From assembly GCF_001591765.1 (NCBI RefSeq), contig NZ_BCVN01000010.1:1-55374 (forward strand): 55,374 nucleotides of DNA. The letters are read 5' to 3'. The notes under the pieces are model-generated. The model had not been told where the DNA came from, did not search any database, and saw only the letters and a program-made list of their open reading frames with translations. This DNA comes from Pseudolactococcus raffinolactis NBRC 100932 (GTDB taxonomy: Bacteria; Bacillota; Bacilli; Lactobacillales; Streptococcaceae). A program made the position numbers and the translations under genes. Shown here one piece after another: positions 1-8,833 of the stretch; positions within the stretch are counted from its first letter, which is position 1; every line of letters begins with the position of its first letter.

Positions 1-188
1 TATAGCTTATTTTAATTTATTCGTTAGGAAGTGTCAAGAAATTCATTCTAATTATTGAAACTTTGTCAATAACGAAATTTTCTTACTTTAGCGTGACTGG
101 TTAGTCATCATCATGGCAGAGAAGACTCGCCTTGTCGTCTCATTACCGCATCAAGTAACATCTATCTACTCTAATAATTCAAAAAACA

Positions 189-240
189 AAAAAAACCGCT
201 GGATAGCCGTTTTATCAACGTATCTACCTTGCGGTTTATG
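189..240 (-). terminator. Terminator downstream of pheT
   Basis: Read on the minus strand, an AAACCGC arm pairs with GCGGTTT and is followed by a run of T, the form of an intrinsic terminator. It lies about 30 bp past the pheT stop codon. Bases 1-188 to its left show no convincing gene on either strand. Confidence 0.75.
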
Positions 241-268
241 AATCTGGACTAACTAATACCATCAGATT

Positions 269-2641
269 TTATCTAATTTCAGCACCAAACTCAACTAATT
301 TCTTCGTGATTTTAGTCACAGCTGCTGTGATTTCATCATCTGTTAACTGATTTTCAGCTGACTGGAAGGTCAAGGTATAGGCCAAAGATTTCTTATCGGC
401 CGCAACGTTTTCACCTGTATAAACATCGAAAAGTTCAGCTTTGATCAAGGTTTTGACCTTGCTTGATGTGATGACGTCAAGGATTTCTTGGTTAGTTGTG
501 ACCCGATCAACCAAGAGGGCGATATCGCGTTTAGACGCTTGGAATTTTGGAATGTCTGTAAAGATGACTTGTGCTGGTTGTTTCTCTAACAAGGCAGTCA
601 AATCAAGACTTGCCACATAAGTTGCTGGAATGTCGTAGGCTTTGGCAGTCGTTGGGTGAACTTGACCGATAAAGCCAATTTCAAGCTCATCAACCAAAAT
701 ACGTGCTGTCCGACCTGGATGGAGCTCAGCGATTGCTTGATCAGCTTCAAAACGAACGTTGTCAAATTTGACGAGCATATTTTCAACCACACCTTTGGCA
801 GCATAGAAATCATAGCCTTTACCAGTCATGGCAATCGCGACTTGTGGTAATTCTGTTGGGCGGTTGTCTGTTTCGTTTCCGAATTTCGCAAAGACTTGAC
901 CGATTTCATAAACTGCCAACGTGTCATTGCCACGCGCCAAGTTATAACGCACGATGTCTAGCATACCACTGATGAGATTCAAGCGAAGTGTGCTGCGTTC
1001 TTCACTCATCGGCATCGCAAGCGCTGTTAAGTTATCTGTTGGTAATTTCGTGAATTGCACTGCTTTTTCTGCTGTCGTCAATGAATAAGAGATAACTTCT
1101 GACAGACCAGCACCTTCAAGGTTAGTGCGAACATCACGGCGGAAAGCCTGCATACCTGTCAACTCACCAATTGTGTTACCAGCTTGCGGTAAGGTATTGG
1201 GAATATTGTCATAGCCATAAATCCGAGCCACTTCTTCGACAAGGTCTGCTTCGATTGCGATATCCCAACGGCGTGGTGGGACTGTCACGTCAAATGTTTC
1301 ACCAGAGACAGCTGTTGTAAAACCGAGTTTATCGAAAATCGCCACAACGTCAGCTGAGTTGAGGGTCAAGCCAAGCGCACGGTTAATTTTGTCTAACGTG
1401 ATTGAAACCGTTACATCTTGCGCGACAAAGTCATTGCTTGAAACAACGCCTGAAGTGATGGTACCGCCGGCCAATTCAACGATCATGGCAGCTGCGTAGT
1501 CCAATGCCGTTTCTACATCAGCATGGTTGATGCCTTTTTCAAAACGAGCACTTGATTCAGAACGCAAGTTGAATTTTTGAGAGGTTTTACGGATACTTGT
1601 TCCGTCAAAAATTGCCGACTCAAGGGCAACACTAGTTGAACTGTCAGTGATTTCAGTGTTTTCGCCTCCCATGACACCCGCAAGTGCCACTGGCTGACCG
1701 CCAACTGTGATGACAATGTCTTCTGCCGCTAAATCGCGCACTGCGCCATCCAATGTTGTCAGTTTTTCACCATTTTCAGCTTGACGGACGAGGATTTTCT
1801 TCTCGTCAAATTTAGCAAAATCAAAGGCGTGAAGCGGTTGGCCAAAGTAGAGGAGGACGAAGTTGGTCACGTCCACGACGTTGTTAATTGGGCGGATGCC
1901 TTCGTTCATGAGGCGGTTTTGTAGCCACTGTGGACTTGGGGCAACGGTGATGCCTTCGATGATGCGCATTTTGTAAGTCAAGACTTTGTCTGTCGTGACG
2001 TCTACTGCGATTTTTTCTGATGTTTTGGTGTCAGATTCTGTGACAACTTTTCCATCAAATTTGACTTGTTTGTTGTCGTAGATTGCTGCAACTTCATGAG
2101 CGACACCACGCATAGATAGCGCATCTGCACGGTTTGGTGTGATGGAAAGTTCCAACACGTCATCGTTCATCTCTAGGTAATCAAAAATTTCTGCACCATT
2201 TTCAGCGTCAGCTGGTAGGTAGTAAATCCCTTCAGCATAGGCTTTAGGCACGATATTTTCTGGGAAACCAATTTCTTGGAGGCTGCAGATCATACCAAGA
2301 CTTTCAACGCCACGGATTTTCCCTTTTTTGATTTTGTGATTACCTGAAATCCGAGCACCCGGCAGAGCAACGATAACTTTGATCCCCGCTTTAATATTGG
2401 GCGCGCCACAGACGATTTGTGTTGGCTCATCTTCACCAACATTAACTTGGCAGATGTTCAAGTGTGTTTCTGGAATTTCTTGCGTGCTGATCACTTCACC
2501 AACGACTAATTTTGATAGTCCTTCACTTCGTGTTTCAACACCCTCAACTTCAATCCCACTGGTTGACATTTTTTCTGATAGGTCATGTGATGTCACGTCA
2601 ACGTTGACGAGTTCTTTTAACCAATTATATGATACTTGCAT
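269..2641 (-). CDS. pheT: Phenylalanine--tRNA ligase beta subunit
   Basis: Encodes the 790-residue beta subunit of the cytoplasmic alpha2-beta2 phenylalanyl-tRNA synthetase, which charges tRNA-Phe. Domains follow the bacterial order: an N-terminal tRNA-binding EMAP/OB fold (about residues 40-150), B3/B4 domains carrying the editing site (about 200-390), B5 (about 400-475), a core domain, and a C-terminal ferredoxin-like anticodon-binding domain (about 695-790). Length is typical of Gram-positive PheT. It lies downstream of pheS on the same strand, separated by a 270-bp spacer holding a tandem repeat, and is probably co-transcribed from the T-box promoter. No damage is visible. Confidence 0.97.
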   Translation of the reverse strand: MQVSYNWLKELVNVDVTSHDLSEKMSTSGIEVEGVETRSEGLSKLVVGEVISTQEIPETHLNICQVNVGEDEPTQIVCGAPNIKAGIKVIVALPGARISGNHKIKKGKIRGVESLGMICSLQEIGFPENIVPKAYAEGIYYLPADAENGAEIFDYLEMNDDVLELSITPNRADALSMRGVAHEVAAIYDNKQVKFDGKVVTESDTKTSEKIAVDVTTDKVLTYKMRIIEGITVAPSPQWLQNRLMNEGIRPINNVVDVTNFVLLYFGQPLHAFDFAKFDEKKILVRQAENGEKLTTLDGAVRDLAAEDIVITVGGQPVALAGVMGGENTEITDSSTSVALESAIFDGTSIRKTSQKFNLRSESSARFEKGINHADVETALDYAAAMIVELAGGTITSGVVSSNDFVAQDVTVSITLDKINRALGLTLNSADVVAIFDKLGFTTAVSGETFDVTVPPRRWDIAIEADLVEEVARIYGYDNIPNTLPQAGNTIGELTGMQAFRRDVRTNLEGAGLSEVISYSLTTAEKAVQFTKLPTDNLTALAMPMSEERSTLRLNLISGMLDIVRYNLARGNDTLAVYEIGQVFAKFGNETDNRPTELPQVAIAMTGKGYDFYAAKGVVENMLVKFDNVRFEADQAIAELHPGRTARILVDELEIGFIGQVHPTTAKAYDIPATYVASLDLTALLEKQPAQVIFTDIPKFQASKRDIALLVDRVTTNQEILDVITSSKVKTLIKAELFDVYTGENVAADKKSLAYTLTFQSAENQLTDDEITAAVTKITKKLVEFGAEIR

Positions 2642-2660
2642 TTTTTAGACTTTCTCCTTA

Positions 2661-2912
2661 TTTGAACTTCAAGCTAATTTCCTAGGAAAAAAGAGATTTT
2701 ACGAACCTGCGCAAGCGAAGAACCCTTAAATCCTATTTTTCTACGAAAGTTTGCGACTATGTCGCATCGCTTTTCCGTATCATTTTATTTGAACTTCAAG
2801 CTAACTTTCTAGGAAAAAAGAGATTTTACGAACCTGCGCAAGCGCAGAACCCTTAAATCCTATTTTTCTACGAAAGTTTGCGACTGTGTCGCACCGCTTT
2901 CAGTATAATTTT
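2661..2912. repeat. Two tandem copies of a 127-bp intergenic repeat
   Basis: Copy A (2661-2787) and copy B (2788-2912) are nearly identical, with a few substitutions, in the pheS-pheT spacer. Each contains a TGCGAC-loop-GTCGCA hairpin (loop ATA in A, ACA in B) and a GCGCAAGCG core. Copy B runs into the pheS stop codon. No open reading frame is shared by the copies, so a structured mRNA spacer or a REP-like element is more likely than a gene. Confidence 0.9.
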
Positions 2913-3948
2913 ACTTAAACTGCTCACTCATCCGCGCATCACCTAAATAGAAACCACGGATATCGTTAATGCCGTATCTCAACATGGCAATCCGCTCTTG
3001 ACCTAAACCAAAGGCAAAACCTGAATACTTCTTGCTGTCGATGCCGGCCATTTCAAGAACATTTGGATGCACCATACCCGCACCGAGGACTTCGATCCAG
3101 CCGGTCATTTTACAAACGTTACAGCCTTTTCCGCCACATTTGAAACATGAGATATCCGCTTCAACAGATGGTTCTGTAAATGGGAAGTAGCTTGGACGCA
3201 GACGGATTTTACGTTCTGCACCAAACATTTTCTTAACAAGCGTATCAAGCGTGCCTTTGAGGTCGCTCATGGCGATGTTTTCGTCAATCACAAGCCCTTC
3301 AATTTGGTGGAATTGATGACTGTGGGTCGCATCATCTGTATCACGACGGTAAACGCGTCCCGGTGAGATCATTTTAAGTGGCCCTTTGGTAAAGTCATGC
3401 GCATCCATTGTCCGTGCTTGAACAGGACTTGTATGCGTGCGTAACAAAATGTCAGAAGTGATATAAAAAGTATCTTGCATATCACGCGCTGGGTGATCCT
3501 TAGGCAAGTTCATACGCTCAAAGTTATAGTAATCCGTCTCAACTTCGTACCCATCAACGATTTGGTAACCCATGCCAAGGAAAATATCTTCGATCTCTTC
3601 CGTCGTTTGTGTCAAAATATGACGATTGCCTTTGGTTACTTTTTTACCAGGCAGGGTCACATCAAGTGTTTCATTTTCAAGTTTCTTGGCAATGATTAAG
3701 GCTTCAATCTCAGACTTTTTACTTTCTAAAAGACTGGTGATTTCATCTCTGAACTCATTAGCCAGAGCGCCTAATTTAGGGCGTTCTTCATTTGATAAAT
3801 CCTTCATCCCTTTGAGGATATCCGTCAACTTACCTTTTTTCCCAAGAACTGAAACACGGAAATCATTCAAGGTTTTTTCATCAGCGATTTTGGGTAATTT
3901 TTCAAGTGCACTTGTACGCAAATCAGCGATTTTTTCTTGTAAAGTCAA
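2911..3948 (-). CDS. pheS: Phenylalanine--tRNA ligase alpha subunit
   Basis: Encodes the 345-residue catalytic alpha subunit of phenylalanyl-tRNA synthetase. An N-terminal coiled-coil tRNA-binding arm (residues 1-90) precedes the class II catalytic core (about 105-340). Visible class II signatures include the motif 2 stretch [19 protein letters not shown] and the C-terminal [14 protein letters not shown] motif 3. The start is the ATG at 3948, consistent with alignment to the family N terminus ([10 protein letters not shown]). Expression is likely controlled by the T-box leader immediately upstream (4002-4245). It is the first gene of the pheST operon. Confidence 0.97.
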   Translation of the reverse strand: MTLQEKIADLRTSALEKLPKIADEKTLNDFRVSVLGKKGKLTDILKGMKDLSNEERPKLGALANEFRDEITSLLESKKSEIEALIIAKKLENETLDVTLPGKKVTKGNRHILTQTTEEIEDIFLGMGYQIVDGYEVETDYYNFERMNLPKDHPARDMQDTFYITSDILLRTHTSPVQARTMDAHDFTKGPLKMISPGRVYRRDTDDATHSHQFHQIEGLVIDENIAMSDLKGTLDTLVKKMFGAERKIRLRPSYFPFTEPSVEADISCFKCGGKGCNVCKMTGWIEVLGAGMVHPNVLEMAGIDSKKYSGFAFGLGQERIAMLRYGINDIRGFYLGDARMSEQFK

Positions 3949-4001
3949 TTTTTTATCTTCTTTCTATTTTGGCATTTACTTTTGGTAGTTAAGTAATGAC
4001 A

Positions 4002-4245
4002 AGAAAAAATACCGCCGTCATCACTCCAACGTAAAGGAGCGAAAACCGCGGTACCATCCTAATTCCTAGATTATCTCTAGCTTTATTATCATTATTTAAT
4101 TGAGAAATTGACGTGAAACACTGTTTTTAAAAACAGTCACATCAATATCTTATTGAAGTGAACTTCACAAACCTGCCGCTAAATGGCTCTCAGTCATAAC
4201 CATTTTCCCTGTTAACTTATCAGTCTGCTACTCTTTTCAATGTAT
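4002..4245 (-). promoter_or_regulatory. T-box leader controlling pheST
   Basis: On the minus strand the sequence GGATGGTACCGCG at 4047-4060 is the hallmark T-box motif. It is followed by a hairpin with a small inner stem (GCTCC/GGAGT) and an ACCGC/GCGGT base running into ATTTTTT (4003-4051), the terminator. T-box leaders bind uncharged tRNA and switch terminator to antiterminator. A TTC triplet in a GAAGTTCACTTC stretch upstream is a candidate Phe specifier, which fits the downstream synthetase. The specifier assignment is inference; the T-box itself is clear. Confidence 0.93.
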
Positions 4246-4251
4246 AAGAAA

Positions 4252-4280
4252 ATCATACTAAATTTAGACGGATCTGTCAA
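4252..4280 (-). promoter_or_regulatory. Sigma-70 promoter of pheST
   Basis: On the minus strand TTGACA (4275-4280) and TATGAT (4252-4257) are separated by 17 bp. Predicted transcription start is near 4245, which places the entire T-box leader in the transcript. Confidence 0.85.
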
Positions 4281-4310
4281 CTTTCTTAAATGAGAGAATA
4301 CGCCCTATGC

Positions 4311-5573
4311 TTAATCCTGCCCACGATTAAAAATCAAGTTCAAGATAATCGCCACAAGGGTTGCCATGACAATCCCGTTATTGAGGAACATCCCGACTGT
4401 ATCTGGTAGCGCTTGGAAGAGTGTTGTCCCGTTAAAACCGACACCTGATGCGACTGCCATTGCTGCGATGAGTAGATTGTGTTCATTGTTAAAATCAACA
4501 CGACCCAACATTCTGATTCCTTGAATCGTCACCATGCCAAACATGACTAACATAGCACCACCCAAAACAGGGGCAGGGATAATCTGTGCACAGGCACCAA
4601 ATTTAGGCAACAGACCTAAAATCACTAGGAAACCTGCCGTGTAGAAAATCGGACGGCGCGTTTTGATCCCTGATAACTGAACCAAACCGACATTTTGTGA
4701 AAAGCCTGTATAAGGGAAGGTGTTGAAAATCCCACCTAATGCCACGGCCAAACCTTCTGCCCGGTAGCCATTTCTCAATCGTGTTTCAGAGATCTCATCA
4801 CCTGTGATATCTGAAAGCGCCAGGTAAACGCCCGTAGACTCCACCATGGACACCAAGGAAATGATCGTCATCATCAAGATCGATGAGAAATCAAAGATCG
4901 GTTTTCCGAAGAAAAATGGCGTTGGGATATGGATCAGCGGTGCTTGCGCGATCGGTGAGAAGTCGACGACGCCCATGAAAGCTGCGACGACTGTACCGAT
5001 GATGAGGCCGATGAGGATGGCGATGGAGCGGATAAAACCTGTCGTAACCGCATGGATGAACAGGATGACGAGAATCGTCACGACCGCTAAAATCACGCTG
5101 GAAAGTTCTGGTTTGGGGATGTTGTTGCCCATGTTCCCGATGGCGACAGGAATCAGCGTGAGGCCGATGGTTGTGATGACGCTACCTGTCACAAGCGGTG
5201 GGAAGAACTTGCGGATTTTTGAGAAGAAGCCTGAGATTAAAATGACAATCAAGCCTGAAACGATGATAGAGCCAAAGATGGCACCCGAACCGAGCTTAGC
5301 TCCGATGATTGAAAGGGGGGCGACGGATTGGAAGGCAACACCTAGGACGACTGGCAAGCCGATACCGAAGTATTTATTAACTTGGAGTTGTAGGAATGTC
5401 GCAACGCCACACATGAAAATATCTGTCGAGATCAGGTATGTTAGCTCTTTAGTCGAGTAACCGAGTGCACCTGCGATCATGATCGGCACTAGGATAGAGC
5501 CGGAATACATGGCGAGCAAGTGTTGTAGACCTAGGACTGCTGATTTGGAATGTTTGATTTCTTGAGTCTGCAT
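4311..5573 (-). CDS. pbuX: Xanthine permease (NCS2 family)
   Basis: A 420-residue multi-pass membrane protein of the nucleobase-cation symporter 2 (uracil/xanthine permease) family. It imports xanthine for salvage by the upstream xpt product. The sequence is a run of hydrophobic segments with the NCS2 signature region around FNTFPYTGFSQNVGLVQLSG. I chose the ATG at 5573 (MQTQEIKHSK) rather than the upstream in-frame start, because it follows the xpt stop codon by one base and has GGAGG 12 bases upstream. Translational coupling to xpt is likely, and both lie under the guanine-type riboswitch. Confidence 0.94.
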   Translation of the reverse strand: MQTQEIKHSKSAVLGLQHLLAMYSGSILVPIMIAGALGYSTKELTYLISTDIFMCGVATFLQLQVNKYFGIGLPVVLGVAFQSVAPLSIIGAKLGSGAIFGSIIVSGLIVILISGFFSKIRKFFPPLVTGSVITTIGLTLIPVAIGNMGNNIPKPELSSVILAVVTILVILFIHAVTTGFIRSIAILIGLIIGTVVAAFMGVVDFSPIAQAPLIHIPTPFFFGKPIFDFSSILMMTIISLVSMVESTGVYLALSDITGDEISETRLRNGYRAEGLAVALGGIFNTFPYTGFSQNVGLVQLSGIKTRRPIFYTAGFLVILGLLPKFGACAQIIPAPVLGGAMLVMFGMVTIQGIRMLGRVDFNNEHNLLIAAMAVASGVGFNGTTLFQALPDTVGMFLNNGIVMATLVAIILNLIFNRGQD

Positions 5574-5574
5574 G

Positions 5575-6156
5575 TTATAGGTCCGCCTCCGCAAAGATAA
5601 CTTGTCCTTGATCAAAGCCTGCGATTCTAGCTAGGCTGACAACTGGGATGCCTGTTTCTTCGACCAAAGCACGGCCTGTCTGAAATGATTTTTCAATCAC
5701 GATGCCAACACCTGCGATTTGCACGCCCGCTTCTTTTAAAATGTTGATCAAGCCAAGTGCCGCTTGCCCATTTGCCAAGAAATCGTCAATGATCAAGACT
5801 TTATCATTTTCCGATAAGAACTTGCGAGAAATCTGAACGGTCGATGTGATTTTTTTCGTAAATGAATAGACCTCAGCCGTTAGCAACTCATCATTCATGG
5901 TCACATTCTTGGCTTTTTTGGCGAAAATCATGGGTACGTCGAGTTCTTCCGCCACATAGGCTGCAGGCACATTGCCGCTGGCTTCAATGGTAACAACTTT
6001 GGTGATGCCACTGTCCGCAAATTTTTGAGCAAAGGTTTGCCCGATTTGGCGCATCAACTTAGGGTCAACTTGGTGAGTTAAAAAACTATCAACTTTGAGG
6101 ATATCATCCCCCAAAACTGTGCCATCACGTTTAATTCTTGAAACTAATGCTTCCAT
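5575..6156 (-). CDS. xpt: Xanthine phosphoribosyltransferase
   Basis: Converts xanthine and PRPP to XMP in purine salvage in the cytoplasm. The protein is 193 residues, the usual length. It starts [16 protein letters not shown] and carries the family stretch [13 protein letters not shown] and the PRPP-binding loop [16 protein letters not shown] (about residues 120-135). The ATG at 6156 was chosen over one 18 bases upstream because it matches the Xpt family N terminus and has an AGAAAG sequence at suitable spacing. It is first in the xpt-pbuX operon and sits behind a purine riboswitch with an intrinsic terminator. Confidence 0.96.
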   Translation of the reverse strand: MEALVSRIKRDGTVLGDDILKVDSFLTHQVDPKLMRQIGQTFAQKFADSGITKVVTIEASGNVPAAYVAEELDVPMIFAKKAKNVTMNDELLTAEVYSFTKKITSTVQISRKFLSENDKVLIIDDFLANGQAALGLINILKEAGVQIAGVGIVIEKSFQTGRALVEETGIPVVSLARIAGFDQGQVIFAEADL

Positions 6157-6173
6157 CTTCAACTTTCTATCCA

Positions 6174-6283
6174 TTAAAAAAGGCTCTGCGAAAAAAAGAT
6201 CGCAAAGAGCCTGACTCCTTGCTTATTGTTTGGCATTACGGTGCCAAGTAGAGACGCTCGACCAATTACGAGCATAAATAAGC
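6174..6283 (-). promoter_or_regulatory. Guanine-type purine riboswitch with terminator
   Basis: The aptamer lies at 6221-6283, read on the minus strand. P1 is GCTTATT/AATAAGC, P2 is GCTCG/CGAGC, the J2/3 segment contains TCTCTAC, and P3 is TTGGCA with loop CCGTAA and TGCCAA. The J3/1 strand carries a C at the ligand-contacting position, which indicates guanine/xanthine rather than adenine. A strong hairpin (AGGCTCTTTGCG/CGCAGAGCCT) plus T run at 6174-6212 is the OFF-state terminator just before xpt. Confidence 0.94.
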
Positions 6284-6294
6284 TGTTATTTTTA

Positions 6295-6323
6295 AATATA
6301 TATTCTATATCCTGTCGGACCAA
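6295..6323 (-). promoter_or_regulatory. Promoter of xpt-pbuX
   Basis: On the minus strand TTGGTC (6318-6323) and TATATT (6295-6300) are 17 bp apart. The predicted start near 6288 is a few bases ahead of aptamer P1. Confidence 0.6.
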
Positions 6324-6658
6324 TAGACATATGTCTGTGGCTGACGATAAAAACATCAAATGAATTTGATGATCTCCTATATTTTAGCATATTTTCTAAA
6401 ACAAAAAAAGTGAAATAGGTTTTTATTTGTTATCTTCTGTTTAAGAATTATTGTTAATATAAAATAATTGCTGTTAAGATATCATGATAGATATTTAGGT
6501 GAGTCAAGTAAATTGAAAACAATAAAAGTATGCTTGAATAGCACTTTATTGTAGTGTCATCAGTGATAAATAAAGTTATTTCATCCAGAGATAAAATCAA
6601 AAAACGCACAATGGGTCATGGCAAAACAGGAAAAATAGGCAATTTCTGACAAGAATAT
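6324..6658. other. AT-rich intergenic region without a recognised gene
   Basis: About 335 bp between the xpt promoter and the tRNA terminator. The minus strand has a CATCAAAT/ATTTGATG hairpin followed by TTTTT at about 6343-6362, possibly a weak terminator for something upstream. I see no coding region with a ribosome-binding site on either strand. Confidence 0.5.
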
Positions 6659-6690
6659 CAAAAAAGAAAAAGCCTACAAACGGCTTTGCA
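6659..6690 (-). terminator. Terminator of the tRNA-Thr operon
   Basis: On the minus strand AAGCC, loop GTTTGTA and GGCTT are followed by TTTCTTTTT. It starts about 20 nt past the 3' end of tRNA-Thr(GGT). Confidence 0.75.
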
Positions 6691-6709
6691 CTGAGATTAA
6701 AACCTTATA

Positions 6710-6782
6710 TGCCACAAATAGGAATCGAACCTACGACCTTCACCTTACCATGGTGCTGCTCTACCGACTGAGCTATTGCGGC
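6710..6782 (-). tRNA. tRNA-Thr (anticodon GGT)
   Basis: A 73-nt cloverleaf read on the minus strand. Acceptor GCCGCAA pairs with TTGTGGC, discriminator A; the D arm is GCTC/GAGC; the T arm contains GGTTCGAATCC. The anticodon loop is ATGGTAA, giving anticodon GGT (threonine ACC/ACU codons). The outermost anticodon-stem pair looks mismatched (G-A). The CCA end is not encoded. It is second in a two-tRNA transcription unit. Confidence 0.93.
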
Positions 6783-6807
6783 GTTATTTTATTTTACTTA
6801 GTTTGGA

Positions 6808-6907
6808 AGTTAAGCTCCTGCTATTTTTAATTGAAAGAGCAGCATGAAGTGGGAATTCTGCGATTTCCCTTATCCGCAGATTCGGGGCAGTGCCCCGAAC
6901 TCTACCG
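6808..6907 (-). repeat. Leader repeat copy 1, upstream of tRNA-Thr(GGT)
   Basis: About 100 bp related to 7011-7117. In transcript orientation it reads GTAGAGTT, then a perfect TTCGGGG-CACTG-CCCCGAA hairpin, then CTGCGG...TCGCAG, then TGCTCTTT. It lies between the two tRNA genes, so it forms the precursor spacer or leader of the second tRNA. Confidence 0.75.
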
Positions 6908-6917
6908 ACTATCCTAA

Positions 6918-6990
6918 TGCTGGAAACAGGAATCGAACCTGCGACCTACGCGTTACGAGTGCGTTGCTCTACCGACTGAGCTATTCCAGC
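6918..6990 (-). tRNA. tRNA-Thr (anticodon CGT)
   Basis: A 73-nt cloverleaf on the minus strand. Acceptor GCTGGAA pairs with TTCCAGC, discriminator A; the D arm is GCTC/GAGC; the T arm contains GGTTCGATTCC. The anticodon loop is CTCGTAA, giving anticodon CGT (threonine ACG). The innermost anticodon-stem pair is A-C. The D arm is identical to the neighbouring tRNA-Thr(GGT), suggesting a common origin. CCA is not encoded. Confidence 0.93.
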
Positions 6991-7010
6991 AGGATTAAAT
7001 ATTGTTTTAG

Positions 7011-7117
7011 GTTAAGATTATTAGAGACGTTGCTATTCTTAAAAGAGCAACATCTAGTGAAAATTCTGCGAATTTCTTTAGCCACCGATTCGAAGCAGTG
7101 CTTTCAAACTCTACCTT
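7011..7117 (-). repeat. Leader repeat copy 2, upstream of tRNA-Thr(CGT)
   Basis: Related to copy 1 over most of its length, with shared blocks CACTGC, CGCAGAATT, TGCTCTTT and GTTAAG. The hairpin at the transcript 5' end is retained with altered pairs (GAAAGC/GCTTC in place of GGGGC/GCCCC). The predicted transcription start (about 7114) falls at its outer edge. Confidence 0.7.
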
Positions 7118-7120
7118 TCT

Positions 7121-7149
7121 ATTTTACCCAAAAATTAGCTGTTTGACAA
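7121..7149 (-). promoter_or_regulatory. Promoter of the tRNA-Thr operon
   Basis: On the minus strand TTGTCA (7144-7149) and TAAAAT (7121-7126) are 17 bp apart. Predicted start is about 7114. Confidence 0.65.
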
Positions 7150-7160
7150 GAAATTTTAAC

Positions 7161-7193
7161 AAAAAAATAAAGATAGCTTTTTACTGATCTTTA
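7161..7193 (-). terminator. Terminator downstream of the DUF4310 gene
   Basis: On the minus strand TAAAGAT and ATCTTTA flank a 12-nt loop and are followed by TTTTTTT. It lies about 45 bp after the DUF4310 stop codon and closes the catabolic operon. Confidence 0.7.
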
Positions 7194-7239
7194 CTTATTT
7201 TTTATTCCAATATTTAACGTATACTTTACTACTTTGAGT

Positions 7240-7965
7240 TTAAGAAATTAGCAATGTTTCAATCGCACGCGCAGCATCCTCATGAATAACTGGGAAGAAT
7301 GCCCCCAATACCATGGCCCCTAAGATAGCGCCACCTGCAATCGGTTTTTCCCATTTGTAAAAGATTAGCGCACCAATCGTTGCACCAATACCGACAGGAA
7401 TGGAAGCAACTGTTGCTGATAAAATAATCAGTGGTCCTAAGAAGCGACCTGCTGAGTTACCTGCACCCATCATGATATCTGCACCAAATGTACAGTTTGC
7501 AGAATTCACCGTAAATTTCCTAATCGCAATGATAATCCCACCAATGAGTAGACCAATTCCTCCACCAGTCAGCAAGGCTAACGGGAAATTCTTAATCGGT
7601 GCATCAACCCCAACACTCATTAACAAAGCTGGAATCCCAATCCCAACACCCGTTAACAAAGAACCACCTAAATCCAATATCCCAACAAGAGAGCCTTCCA
7701 GTATCCGTGCAAACAAGAAACTTGCGCCAAAAGCAGCTGCAGCACCGTAACCCTCACCGTCCATGCCGGCTTTTAACATGGCAACAACTGATACTTCATT
7801 AAATGCACCTACACCATAAGTCACATACATATGGGTTCCTGCAAAGGCTGCAGCACCCATTAAAGCGACGATAATCGGAAAAGCCCAATCTGCATACCAA
7901 AAACTTGTTGCTTTTTTGCTTTCTATTTCCCGCTGTTCAATTTCCCATTGTTCTTTTGATTCCAT
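7240..7965 (-). CDS. DUF4310 family membrane protein
   Basis: A 241-residue integral membrane protein resembling the DUF4310 family (EF_0832/EF_0833-type), found beside D-glucosaminate-type degradation genes in enterococci and Aeromonas. After a charged N terminus (residues 1-25) it has about seven glycine- and alanine-rich hydrophobic segments. Its molecular function is not known to me; family context suggests it forms a transporter-like assembly with DUF4311 and DUF4312 proteins. The ATG at 7965 has a strong GAGGAGG ribosome-binding site. It is last in the operon, 40 bp after DUF4311. The DUF4312 partner survives only as a fragment here. Confidence 0.8.
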   Translation of the reverse strand: MESKEQWEIEQREIESKKATSFWYADWAFPIIVALMGAAAFAGTHMYVTYGVGAFNEVSVVAMLKAGMDGEGYGAAAAFGASFLFARILEGSLVGILDLGGSLLTGVGIGIPALLMSVGVDAPIKNFPLALLTGGGIGLLIGGIIIAIRKFTVNSANCTFGADIMMGAGNSAGRFLGPLIILSATVASIPVGIGATIGALIFYKWEKPIAGGAILGAMVLGAFFPVIHEDAARAIETLLIS

Positions 7966-8005
7966 TTTTACCTCCTCATATCACTTCATCACGTTCTGAG
8001 TATCT

Positions 8006-8785
8006 TTATTTCACTGTAAATAGATCATGGAAATTTTGCAACCATTTTGGAATGCCTAATTTAAACTGTTCTATCAAATTCAGATCGAAACCACGGAAGA
8101 AGGCACTCAAGACAAATAAGATAATCACAGTTACAAACAAAATTTTAGTGAGTCTACTCCAACCTAACTCATCTACACCTTTACCGACAAGTATCCCTAA
8201 CACAACACCTGGTACAGCATTTCCCATGATCAATTGTGCGAGGCCGCCAAATAAAGTGCCCCAAAAACCAGTTCTCTTCCCTGCATCCAAGGCAGCTAAC
8301 CAAAAAACTATTGGCATTACGGTACTAATGAGCAGAGTTGCTGCTGGTACCAGAACATCTACTGCTGTAACTTGTAAGCTTGATGGAATGGCTGATGATG
8401 TGGCATTTAAGAAAGTTACGATACCAGCACCAATAACTGCACCGACAATCGCCATTCTTTTAGGACTATGCACGGTTTCTGAAATATTTTTATTTCTTGA
8501 CAATAGGGCAGCTGCTGCCCAGTTTGGTAAAATACGATGTGTCACATCTTGTGTATAAGCACCAGCACCAACTGCTGATGCCCAAGCATTAAAGAAGAAG
8601 CCCAAACCAAATGAGAAGTGAGATGCAGCATCACCTTCACAGGCGTTCATTTCTCCTAATGTTCTAAACGCTCCTAGTGCTTGAACGGTTGGCGAGTGAA
8701 ACATTCTTGCAGCACCTAAAGCTGCAGAAAATCCCATTAGGCCACCGATAATCACGGATTTAAGTACTACAATTAAAATCTCCAA
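8006..8785 (-). CDS. DUF4311 family membrane protein
   Basis: A 259-residue integral membrane protein resembling DUF4311, the usual partner of DUF4310. It begins with hydrophobic MEILIVVLKSVIIGGLMGFS, carries a charged segment with FRTLGEMNACEGDAASHFSFG (residues 41-61), and has further hydrophobic segments to about residue 230. The start codon is TTG at 8785 with AGGAGGAAAGACA just upstream; no nearer ATG fits. Function unknown, with a transport role inferred from context. It follows the DUF4312 remnant and precedes DUF4310. Confidence 0.8.
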   Translation of the reverse strand: MEILIVVLKSVIIGGLMGFSAALGAARMFHSPTVQALGAFRTLGEMNACEGDAASHFSFGLGFFFNAWASAVGAGAYTQDVTHRILPNWAAAALLSRNKNISETVHSPKRMAIVGAVIGAGIVTFLNATSSAIPSSLQVTAVDVLVPAATLLISTVMPIVFWLAALDAGKRTGFWGTLFGGLAQLIMGNAVPGVVLGILVGKGVDELGWSRLTKILFVTVIILFVLSAFFRGFDLNLIEQFKLGIPKWLQNFHDLFTVK

Positions 8786-8833
8786 TGTCTTTCCTCCTTG
8801 AATGGATAGAGTCTATTAAACAAACGTTTCATC

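Noticed and set aside
1-188. A coding region left of the pheT terminator
   Set aside because: No frame with start and ribosome-binding site; stops occur in all frames.
4846-5460. Plus-strand 204-codon ORF
   Set aside because: It is the antisense shadow of pbuX, rich in methionine and lacking a ribosome-binding site.
6174-6359. 61-codon ORF upstream of xpt
   Set aside because: It overlaps the purine riboswitch aptamer and terminator; no ribosome-binding site.
6710-6990. tRNA-Thr genes as the prophage attachment site
   Set aside because: They are 14 kb from the left prophage edge, and no truncated tRNA copy is seen at 21.2 kb.
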